Shown piece after piece: positions 20,257 to 28,489 of a stretch of DNA of 64,000 bases (positions are counted from its first letter, which is position 1; every line of letters starts with the position of its first letter). The notes beneath the pieces are model-generated. The model saw nothing but the letters and a program-made list of their open reading frames with translations, made no database searches and was not told the DNA's origin. Origin of the DNA: Candidatus Bathycorpusculum hydrogenotrophicum (GTDB lineage: Archaea > Thermoproteota > Bathyarchaeia > Bathyarchaeales > Bathycorpusculaceae); assembly GCA_009783705.1 (NCBI GenBank), contig WRCX01000005.1:1-64000 (forward strand). The letters run 5' to 3'. The position numbers were made by a program, and so were the translations under genes.

Positions 20257-21786
20257 TTACGGCTGAACTTCCTCGTTCTCATAGATTCGGCCCTTTTCTT
20301 CATAGCCTTCTTGGAAGCGTTTCTTCATGGCGTCAGCAATTTTTTGTGCACAGGGAGTGGGATATTTGCCGGTGACACATGCTAAGCAGAGATCGTCTTC
20401 TTTTTTACCTATAGCGGCAAGCAAGCCCTCAAGGGATTGATAGCAAACGCCATCGGCGCCGATAATTTTAGCGATCTCATCAGCGTTATGTCGACTGCCT
20501 ACGAGTTGACCATAGCTGGACATGTCAATACCATAGAAGCATGGTCCGATAATACGTGGGAAAGTTACAAAGACGTAGACTTTTTTTGCGCCTGCTTTGC
20601 GTAACTTTTCAATAATGACACTTGTTGTGTCTCCCCGAACAATACTGTCCTCGGTTATGATGACACGTTTGTCTTTAACTTTAGCATCTAGGATGTTGAT
20701 TTTTTTGTCTATGGTGGTGTAGCGCTCCGCATTTAGCAAAATAAAAGCACGCTCAGTGACATAACGATGACGACGTGAGGCACGTTCCCAGCGAAGACCC
20801 GACTCTTCATGAACACCCATAGCAGAATCATCACCGGTTTCAGGTACCGATAAAATGATATCACCATCTTTGGCGATTTGAGGGAATTCTTTAACGATAT
20901 TGCGTCCAAATTCCTCGCGTATTTCATAGACGTACTTGCCATTGAAAATTGAATCGGGCCGTGCAAAATATGCAAACTCGAAAGCGCAAAAGGCAGGTCT
21001 TGGATTTGGAATTACTTGGATACGTTTGAAACCCTCTTTGGAGACAGTAACAAGTTCACCGGGGTTTAATTCAAAGTCCCGAACAAAACTGTTCATATCT
21101 AAACTAACAGTTTCAGATGAAAACGCATAGGTTTTGCTTTTGGGGTCATGTCCAGCGCAGAGAGGTTTTATACCATGAGGATCTTTGAAAGCAAAAAAAG
21201 TACCATCACAGGTTATACCCGTAACGCTAAATGCACCATCTAAGCTCTCCATAACGCTCTTGGCGGCCAGAACCAAATCATTGGTTTGTTTGAGACCAAG
21301 AAGCATCTTGTGGCAGACCAAATCGGAATCACAGTTATAGACAAAGTTGGGGAAATGCTCAGTCATCTCTTTTTTGAGCGGCTGAGTATTTACAATGTTA
21401 CCATTGAAGGATAAAGCAACTTTTATACCATCTATAGAAGCTACGAATGGCTGAGTGCCTTGGACAATAGAGACATCGTCACATTTGCCCGAGGTGGTAT
21501 AGCGAACATTGCCGATGCCAATTGAGCCAGGCAAACGGCTAAACCACTCATTTATAGCATCGCCTTTGACTTTTGGCACCAAGTCAAGGTTTTTGTATGC
21601 ATAAAATTCGCCATTGCTGTAGGTGAGAAAACCATGTGACTGGTGTCCTCTGTGGTTTTGTGCCCGCAGTCCCCAGTAAACATAGGGGAAGACTGGTTGA
21701 TTATCATAGTTTATTACACCAAAGATACCGCAGCCCATAGTAATCACTGCTCTTATTGGGTATGCATGTAATTGGGGGTTTATCAA
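20257..21786 (-). CDS. purF: Amidophosphoribosyltransferase (start may be internal at 21738)
   Basis: MGCGIFGV glutaminase N-terminus, RYTTSGK, PRPP-binding RVIITEDSIVRGDTT. Confidence 0.92.
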   Translation of the reverse strand: MINPQLHAYPIRAVITMGCGIFGVINYDNQPVFPYVYWGLRAQNHRGHQSHGFLTYSNGEFYAYKNLDLVPKVKGDAINEWFSRLPGSIGIGNVRYTTSGKCDDVSIVQGTQPFVASIDGIKVALSFNGNIVNTQPLKKEMTEHFPNFVYNCDSDLVCHKMLLGLKQTNDLVLAAKSVMESLDGAFSVTGITCDGTFFAFKDPHGIKPLCAGHDPKSKTYAFSSETVSLDMNSFVRDFELNPGELVTVSKEGFKRIQVIPNPRPAFCAFEFAYFARPDSIFNGKYVYEIREEFGRNIVKEFPQIAKDGDIILSVPETGDDSAMGVHEESGLRWERASRRHRYVTERAFILLNAERYTTIDKKINILDAKVKDKRVIITEDSIVRGDTTSVIIEKLRKAGAKKVYVFVTFPRIIGPCFYGIDMSSYGQLVGSRHNADEIAKIIGADGVCYQSLEGLLAAIGKKEDDLCLACVTGKYPTPCAQKIADAMKKRFQEGYEEKGRIYENEEVQP

Positions 21787-21887
21787 TTTTTAGTACAAAC
21801 CTAACAGAACCCCATGGGTTTTTTGACACCTATCAGATTGAACTAAACGTCAACAGATACAGAAAACAACAGCAACAAAAAGAGAAA

Positions 21888-22772
21888 TTATGGAAGAATA
21901 CGACCCGAGATGAATGCAATAATAGCGATTAACATTGCAATTTTAAGGAGTTTCCTTGCCCGGTTGGGATTTTTAAAGATCAAGGGAATAGAACCGACGA
22001 AAATACAATCCGAAACTAGGACAATTACCAGATAACCTAAACCAAAGATCGCAAAAGGATAGTAGGCTAAGATACTGATAACAACTGCAATAATCACCAG
22101 AAACGAGGCAAAAATACCCGCATTTTTGGGTCCAATGATCTTGGGTAGTGTACTACGGCCTACGTCGCCTTTGATATCTTCGATATCTTTGATGATTTCA
22201 CGACCAAAAATAGCCAAAAAAGAAGAACCAGCCATAACCAAGGTAGCCTCCAATCCACCCACGATTATGCCGCCAAAGATAAAACCCAATGCCGCCTGAA
22301 AACCCATAAGGACATTACCGGCAGCTTTTTTCTTTTTTATACCCAGCTCATATCCAATTTGGAGGACAGATGCAAGCAACACCATTACAAAGGCAGCTAA
22401 ACCAGATATTGTACTCAAGAAGTAGGTTAAGAGAAAACATCCGCCAAACATAACAATTGAGAAAACCAAGTAGGTTTTGGGTTTAAGTAAACCAGAGGGC
22501 AACGGGCGTTCGGGATGGGCAACTTTGTCTATGTCAATGTCAAGATAATCGTTTAGGGCATTGCTGGCTAATCCAAACAAAAAGCCCACAAGAGTTGCCA
22601 AAGTTACAACTAGCCATAAATCAACAACATTTAAACCAGCACCGGCAACGCAGGCAGCAAAAACGCCTAAGCCCACAAGCAAAGAGGTGAAGGGACGGCC
22701 TATATGTAAAATTCCGCGGAAAGACGCTTTTGCTTCGCCTGTTGCGCTAGAATTCATATATTTCCGGCCCAA
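21888..22772 (-). CDS. UbiA family prenyltransferase (geranylgeranylglycerol-phosphate geranylgeranyltransferase-like)
   Basis: NALNDYLDIDIDKVAHPERPLPSG and GREIIKDIEDIKGDV with multiple TMs. Confidence 0.88.
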   Translation of the reverse strand: MGRKYMNSSATGEAKASFRGILHIGRPFTSLLVGLGVFAACVAGAGLNVVDLWLVVTLATLVGFLFGLASNALNDYLDIDIDKVAHPERPLPSGLLKPKTYLVFSIVMFGGCFLLTYFLSTISGLAAFVMVLLASVLQIGYELGIKKKKAAGNVLMGFQAALGFIFGGIIVGGLEATLVMAGSSFLAIFGREIIKDIEDIKGDVGRSTLPKIIGPKNAGIFASFLVIIAVVISILAYYPFAIFGLGYLVIVLVSDCIFVGSIPLIFKNPNRARKLLKIAMLIAIIAFISGRILP

Positions 22773-23712
22773 GGTTTCCTGTTATCATCATACGCTTAGT
22801 CTGCGGCACATTTTCCGCTAGGGGAATAGAAGACGTTTTGATTTTTGCATACATAATGTCGCCGATGAGTTTTTCCACAAAAGGACGTCTGTGAACTAGA
22901 TATAGTTCGGTTTCCCGTTGAGAACGCACGAAATCGCGTTCGCCATCGGCGTATTGTTTGAAGTATTGAGTGGATTCGTTTAGGATTTTACTTCTCAGCG
23001 CCACAGCAACCAGATAGATAAGCTGGTTATCGTTCCAAGTGCTACTTGCAGAGCCCTGTTGGACATACATAAGACTGCTAAAATCAGAAATCGTGGGAGG
23101 AAGCATCATACCGGTTGGGAACTGGAGTTTAGTGTGGCGGATAGTTACATCTATTTTTGGAAACCCTGTGAAGTAGGACTCGTGTTTCATGGCCCAATCC
23201 AGTGAGTAATTGATTAAAAAGTTGGCCGTAAACTGTGTGTTGCCTGCAGTTTTTTGACAGAGTCTTTTGAGGTTTTCGCCAAATCCACCTGATGAACCAC
23301 TGGGTTCAAGTGCGGTTTCTAAATCGCCGACGAAATTAAGTCTAACACCATACTTTTGGGCGTATTCCTCATAGGTAGCATAAAGCAACTTGAGGCCTTC
23401 ATAGATATCGGAATAGTTGTCTCTTTGGCGGTGTTTTTCTTCGATGACATTAACGTAGCATGCAGGCATACCCAGCACACGCATGATGTTCATTAACCGC
23501 ACGACAAATATGCCGCCATCGTAGTAGGCGTTGGAGCCTTTTAGCTGAGTGGAAGTACGCATGCCATCGGTCATATCGTAGATGACGGTTTGCTTGAGAC
23601 TTTGCTCAAAGTTTTCTATTCCCAAGGTTTTGCAGGCGTCTTGGAAGCTTGTTTTAATGAACTCATCGCTGGGCAGTGATATATCCATGAGTATAACCCT
23701 CTTTCCCAACAT
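22747..23712 (-). CDS. Possible divergent cis-prenyltransferase (undecaprenyl diphosphate synthase-like) protein
   Basis: Weak motif resemblance: FVGDLETAL, TANFLINYSLDWAM, IDVTIRHTKLQ; overlaps the UbiA gene. Confidence 0.4.
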   Translation of the reverse strand: MLGKRVILMDISLPSDEFIKTSFQDACKTLGIENFEQSLKQTVIYDMTDGMRTSTQLKGSNAYYDGGIFVVRLMNIMRVLGMPACYVNVIEEKHRQRDNYSDIYEGLKLLYATYEEYAQKYGVRLNFVGDLETALEPSGSSGGFGENLKRLCQKTAGNTQFTANFLINYSLDWAMKHESYFTGFPKIDVTIRHTKLQFPTGMMLPPTISDFSSLMYVQQGSASSTWNDNQLIYLVAVALRSKILNESTQYFKQYADGERDFVRSQRETELYLVHRRPFVEKLIGDIMYAKIKTSSIPLAENVPQTKRMMITGNLGPEIYEF

Positions 23713-23851
23713 CTTCTCTGTTCTGGTGAATAAATCTTTACCCTAAAATCGAGAGACAACTATAAGTAACAACGGAGATAGCGTCACGCGTATGTAAAAT
23801 TTTGTTATCAAAAAAGGTTGTTAAAATTAAAAAAGAAAATAAGTGGGGAGT

Positions 23852-25285
23852 TTAGGGTTGCCACTTGTCGATGACGTACTTGGCGATCTCGCTGCTATCG
23901 CGTGGTCCAACCAAGACTTTCCAGCCAGATAGTTCTTCGATTTCGCCGCTGATGCGTGAGGCTTTGCCGGGGCTTATGATTTTGCGGTGTTTGACTTTGT
24001 TTTCGATGCCGCTTGCTTTGATTGCGTCTGCGATTTTTTCGGCGGTAAGTTTGCGTCCTGCGACTCCTGCGTCTATGGCTGCACCTTCTGCGTCAACTAC
24101 GATGAGGTAGGCGTTGGTTTTGCTACTCTCGATGTCTGAGGCAACGGTGTAGAAGGTTAGGGCAAAGTTGCTTGTGAACATGACTGGGCTGTTTTCATCA
24201 GGGGTACCAAAGACTTTGAGACCGGGTTCAACTGCGACTGGTTTTCTTGGGTCGGTGTAGATGTTTTGTCTTAGGACAACTGTTGGCAACAAGCTCCAGC
24301 CGTCGTTGCTGTGGAGTATGATTGCGTCTGCGAAGCGGGTTATGAGCATTGATGCAAGGTAGGATTCACGCCATTTGACGAGGTCGTCTGCGAGGTCACC
24401 TTTGTTTGCCCAAGCAACCATGGGGATGCCTATGAGGGGTAAACCTGCGAGTTCTTCGCCGCCTTTAGTGGCTGCGCGTCGTAGCACGGTAAAGTTGTTG
24501 AGTGTGTCTGCTAAGCCGTCGTTTGCAAAGGTTCCGGGGTCTAGTACGATGTCTTTGACGCCGTATTCTTGGAGAGTTTTTGCCAAGGAGATTAGAGCGT
24601 TTAGATCGTTTGGTGCGGATGCAACAAGGGGTGCATCGTACATGATGGCGAGTTCAGCCATTTCTTTCCAGTTGGTTGTGGTTGCAGCGTAGAGGAGTGG
24701 TCGGGCTTTGGGTGCGGCCATTAAGCCTGCTTCGGCTATGGCTGGGTTGAGGGCGACAAGGATGAGGGGGAGCTGGGTGGTTTCAGAAACTTTTTTGACG
24801 CATGCTTTGAATTTGTCTGCGTTTTCACTGGTGCTTCGAACAGCGATTAAGTCGAGTTTTAGTGTGTTGCCGATGTATTCGTAGCTAAAGTTATCGGTTT
24901 TTTGTACACGGCTGACGACTTCGCTCTCAGGCATTTCGTCAGTGACATCAATGGCGATGGCTGTGGGGTTTTTGTAGGTGAATTCGTGGCGGTACATGAC
25001 GAGTTTGCCGCCGATTTTTTTGGCTTTGTCGCCGATTCCGATTGTGACTTCTTTAACTGCGGGTTTGAGGAGTTCGCTTAGCAGAGCGTATTGTTTTGCG
25101 TTTTCGGGTTTTAGCAGTGGTTTGCATGCGTCGAGGTCAACTTCGCGGTTGACAATCTTTGTGGCAAATGCCATACAGTTTTCTTGACCGCATTCTTTAC
25201 AGTTGGTTTTAGGTAAGTTTTTGTAAATGGTGATGGGGCTGAGTTCTTTTAATCCGCCTTTTTTCTTTTCTGCCATACACTTCAT
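23852..25285 (-). CDS. cdhE: Acetyl-CoA decarbonylase/synthase gamma subunit (corrinoid Fe-S protein large subunit)
   Basis: N-terminal CKECGQENCMAFATKI plus 4Fe-4S cysteines; last gene of the cdh cluster. Confidence 0.94.
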   Translation of the reverse strand: MKCMAEKKKGGLKELSPITIYKNLPKTNCKECGQENCMAFATKIVNREVDLDACKPLLKPENAKQYALLSELLKPAVKEVTIGIGDKAKKIGGKLVMYRHEFTYKNPTAIAIDVTDEMPESEVVSRVQKTDNFSYEYIGNTLKLDLIAVRSTSENADKFKACVKKVSETTQLPLILVALNPAIAEAGLMAAPKARPLLYAATTTNWKEMAELAIMYDAPLVASAPNDLNALISLAKTLQEYGVKDIVLDPGTFANDGLADTLNNFTVLRRAATKGGEELAGLPLIGIPMVAWANKGDLADDLVKWRESYLASMLITRFADAIILHSNDGWSLLPTVVLRQNIYTDPRKPVAVEPGLKVFGTPDENSPVMFTSNFALTFYTVASDIESSKTNAYLIVVDAEGAAIDAGVAGRKLTAEKIADAIKASGIENKVKHRKIISPGKASRISGEIEELSGWKVLVGPRDSSEIAKYVIDKWQP

Positions 25286-25291
25286 GTCTCC

Positions 25292-26524
25292 TTAAGCTTT
25301 CACTTTGACCCAATCAGCAAAGTTGGCTGGGTCGGCTTTTTTGCCGCTTGTTAGATGGTTAGTTACGTCTTTGAGGGTTTTTACGGCTGCTGGGTGCATC
25401 ATCATGAATAGGTCAACGCCTGCGAGCAACAGGGTTAGAGCTGTTGTGACTTCCCAGAGTGGACCTCTGAGTTCGCGTGGTTCCCATTCAGCAGACATCT
25501 TTAGCCATGCTTCGCGTGCTGCCCATGCATTGGTTGTGCCGCTGCTCATGGGGTGTGCGAGTTCTTGGTCGCCCATTAATCCGCTGATGCGTGCGCGTTC
25601 CATGTTTGTGAATGCGTAGTCTAAACCGTAGCCTAGTGCTGCGGTTGTTAGGTCCATGACGATGTCTTCGCGGTCGAGGTGGTCGTAGAGGCGTCTGTTG
25701 AGTTCGCGTGCAAAGTTGAGGTCCATGGGTGTGAATGCAAGAACTGCGTTGCCTGCTTTTTTGATGAATTGTGCGCATTTAGCTACGTCCATGTCAAGTG
25801 TGACGGAGCTCATTAGGAAGCGTTCACCTGGGAATCGTGTGCAGACTTCTTCGAAGAGGGCGGTGTCTTTGACTGGGTCGCCGCATCCGCCGATGATGAG
25901 TGGTACATCTACGGCTTGGAGGACTTTTTCAATTGTCAGGCATGCGTCTTTGGGGGTAGCGTCTTTTAGCAGGGGGTCTACACTGATGAGGTGCATTGTG
26001 ACCATGTCTGCGCCGAATTTTTCGACTGCAAGTTTGGCCCATGCGGCGGGGTCACCAACGACGTCTTTAACGTGCATTTTGACAGCTTTGGACAGAGGTA
26101 CTTCCATGTCAAAGACGTCTAGGGTGATGATTGGTTTGTGTGGAATTGGATTTTCAAAGGTATAGAAGGCTGGAGAGAGTTCTCCGCCGATTGTGAATGA
26201 TTTGCCGCGTGTACCGCCTTCGCTTTTGGTTGCGCCTAGTTTGACTGTACTGATTTTGTTGGGGTATTTCTCAATTGGAGTTGGGAAGGTTGTGGATAGC
26301 AGACTTGTGGGTTTGCTACCGGGTGCGCCTGGGAGTTTGAGTTTTGGCAGGATTTGTGCAGCCATGCTGGGTGCAAAGAGGATTTCGAGTTCTTTAGCGT
26401 CCAGCTGGAAGTCTGTGAGTTCAACCTGCTGGAATTTGGCGAGGGCTTCTAAGATGTCGCCGCTTAGCTGCAGGCCTTCATTGTCCTTCTTTTTGTCTGT
26501 GTCGTGGTGAGTCGTAGTGATCAC
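25292..26524 (-). CDS. cdhD: Acetyl-CoA decarbonylase/synthase delta subunit
   Basis: TIM-barrel ACDS delta pattern (LDVFDMEVPLSKAVKMHVKDVVGDPAAWAK; GGCGDPVKD); position in cluster. Confidence 0.93.
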   Translation of the reverse strand: MITTTHHDTDKKKDNEGLQLSGDILEALAKFQQVELTDFQLDAKELEILFAPSMAAQILPKLKLPGAPGSKPTSLLSTTFPTPIEKYPNKISTVKLGATKSEGGTRGKSFTIGGELSPAFYTFENPIPHKPIITLDVFDMEVPLSKAVKMHVKDVVGDPAAWAKLAVEKFGADMVTMHLISVDPLLKDATPKDACLTIEKVLQAVDVPLIIGGCGDPVKDTALFEEVCTRFPGERFLMSSVTLDMDVAKCAQFIKKAGNAVLAFTPMDLNFARELNRRLYDHLDREDIVMDLTTAALGYGLDYAFTNMERARISGLMGDQELAHPMSSGTTNAWAAREAWLKMSAEWEPRELRGPLWEVTTALTLLLAGVDLFMMMHPAAVKTLKDVTNHLTSGKKADPANFADWVKVKA

Positions 26525-27945
26525 CGTTTGTCTTTGTCTTTTACTGTTTGGATTATGACTCTGTTGGCGTATATTTTGGCGTCTTTGAGTATGATTTTGA
26601 ATCCACCGGCCATAAAGGGTAGTGAACCTGCGGTTGCGACGGGCATCATGGTACCTGCGGCGTCTTCATTAATTGTGATTGCTTCTGCTTCTGCGGGGGC
26701 TTCTTCAGCGCTCCATCTTGCGACGATTGGGTGTTGCTTTGCGGTTAGGAATGCTTTGAGTTCATCAACGCTTTTAGCATCGTCTTCGGTTGCAATTTTG
26801 TCGACGATGTCTTTGGGGATGAATTCTTTGACTTTTTCTTTGACTTCTTTGGGTACCCAAACGATGCGGTTCCATCCGCCGTCTGCTGCGAAGAATTTGG
26901 TGCTTCGCATGTACTCAATAGACATTCCATGGAAGCCGTCAATTTGGCGTCCGCCTGCTGTGGAGTCAGCTAGGGTGCTAAAGGGCAAACCGTTTACTGT
27001 TGCGCCTTTAAAGCTACGGTGGACAACGCCCATTCCGTCAACTTCGGGGATATAGAATGTTACTGCTTCAAAGCAACCACAGCTAGTGTGTGGATAATCA
27101 AAGGCTGTGTATAGCCAGACTTTGTTAACTTCGCCCATGCTGCGTTTCTTTGCAGCTTCGTTGATGCCGCTAAATTCACCTTTTTCTTCGTTGATGATAT
27201 CGCCTCTTGGGATCGCAAAGACTGGGCCTTTGGGATCGATACTTGCGGAGGCTTTACCGTCAAACCAGCTGATGGCACCACAGTTGCTGTATCTTTGGGG
27301 TGTGATAACACAGACGTGGCTTGGTGCAAATGATTGGCAGAGTGCACAGCCATAGAAGGTATCTACTTCAGCGTCTTTTAGGCCACGGGCTTTTGAGTCG
27401 CGTGATTCGTAGTCTTGGATTGCTGCAGGAGTCATTTGTTCAAGTTTTGCGGCGTCGGTTATGAAGGTAATTTGGAGTTTTTCGATGATGGGTAGTTCGC
27501 TCTTGAAGAGTTTGTAGAGGACTTGGCCGATTGCCTCAAAGTTGTTTAGGCCTTTTTGGAAGGATTTTTTGCCGATACGAATCCAGATGTCGTAGCGTTG
27601 GTTTAGGTGCATAAAGCCCTCGATGTAGTTGAGGTAGCCGTGGATGCGTCTTTCTAGGACACCTTCAAGACCTGCGTCTAGTTTTTCGCCGGCTGCTTCA
27701 ATGAGTATACCAAAGGGATAGGCGCCGCCTTCGGGTAGATCTTTTAGATCTGGACCGATTATGAAGACTTTGCCATCTTCGATTTGGTCAAGGGGTTTTA
27801 CTTTTGCTAGTTCAAATTTTTGTTTGACTGTAGGTCCGCCGAGTTCGACTTGCATGTCGTTTCTGCGGATACGTTCGCCTTCGTAGATTACGCCAACTTC
27901 TACTGGTATATCTTTAAACATTGACATTTTAATTTCCTCCGTCAT
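26521..27945 (-). CDS. cdhC: Acetyl-CoA decarbonylase/synthase beta subunit (acetyl-CoA synthase)
   Basis: A-cluster cysteine region GCALCQSFAPSHVCVITPQRYSNCGAISWFDGKAS and YPHTSCGCFEA. Confidence 0.95.
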   Translation of the reverse strand: MTEEIKMSMFKDIPVEVGVIYEGERIRRNDMQVELGGPTVKQKFELAKVKPLDQIEDGKVFIIGPDLKDLPEGGAYPFGILIEAAGEKLDAGLEGVLERRIHGYLNYIEGFMHLNQRYDIWIRIGKKSFQKGLNNFEAIGQVLYKLFKSELPIIEKLQITFITDAAKLEQMTPAAIQDYESRDSKARGLKDAEVDTFYGCALCQSFAPSHVCVITPQRYSNCGAISWFDGKASASIDPKGPVFAIPRGDIINEEKGEFSGINEAAKKRSMGEVNKVWLYTAFDYPHTSCGCFEAVTFYIPEVDGMGVVHRSFKGATVNGLPFSTLADSTAGGRQIDGFHGMSIEYMRSTKFFAADGGWNRIVWVPKEVKEKVKEFIPKDIVDKIATEDDAKSVDELKAFLTAKQHPIVARWSAEEAPAEAEAITINEDAAGTMMPVATAGSLPFMAGGFKIILKDAKIYANRVIIQTVKDKDKR

Positions 27946-28474
27946 TAAATTTTGAGGTCATTACTTTGAGGTTGTTTGCCCAAACGTCTGCGCCTGCATT
28001 TGGGAAAGACCAGCTTGCATGTACGTGGTACATGTTGTCAAGGGTCATAGTTCTAAGGTCAGACGCGAAGTGCTTAAGACCGCATAGAATCAAGGATTCC
28101 ATGTAGTAGGGCATTCCGACGTACATGACAAGGTCTGGGCGGCCTTTGCCGTCTAGGCCCATCCAAGTGGGGTCGCAAACGCGTTGGCTGATTTCCATTG
28201 CGTTTAGGTGAGATGCGGGAGTATAGCCGCGTTTGAGGAATTCTCCGACCATATGAGCTGTTGCGACAACTGGGATTTTTGATGCTTTTGCGAAATCGAT
28301 GATGAATTCGATTGCTTGTTTGCCTTCCATGCTTCGCTCAACGATTTGGCTGCCTACAATGAGGAGAGGGCGTTGAGCCTTCTTTATCATTGCAACTGCT
28401 ATCTCGGGGTTTTGAATGGGGTTTGCTTTTTTAGTTGCTGCAATTTCTGCACATAACCATGGTTCACATGACAT
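27929..28474 (-). CDS. cdhB: Acetyl-CoA decarbonylase/synthase epsilon subunit
   Basis: 181 aa, RPLLIVGSQIVE, AHMVGEFLKRG; between cdhA and cdhC. Confidence 0.88.
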   Translation of the reverse strand: MSCEPWLCAEIAATKKANPIQNPEIAVAMIKKAQRPLLIVGSQIVERSMEGKQAIEFIIDFAKASKIPVVATAHMVGEFLKRGYTPASHLNAMEISQRVCDPTWMGLDGKGRPDLVMYVGMPYYMESLILCGLKHFASDLRTMTLDNMYHVHASWSFPNAGADVWANNLKVMTSKFNDGGN

Positions 28475-28489
28475 TGTTTGTTCCTCCGT

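Noticed and set aside
25488-27355. Long ORFs antisense or out of frame to cdhC/cdhD (e.g. 25698-26165, 26504-27055, 27060-27353)
   Set aside because: They shadow strongly supported cdh genes; low-complexity Ser/Ala/Arg-rich translations typical of frame shadows.
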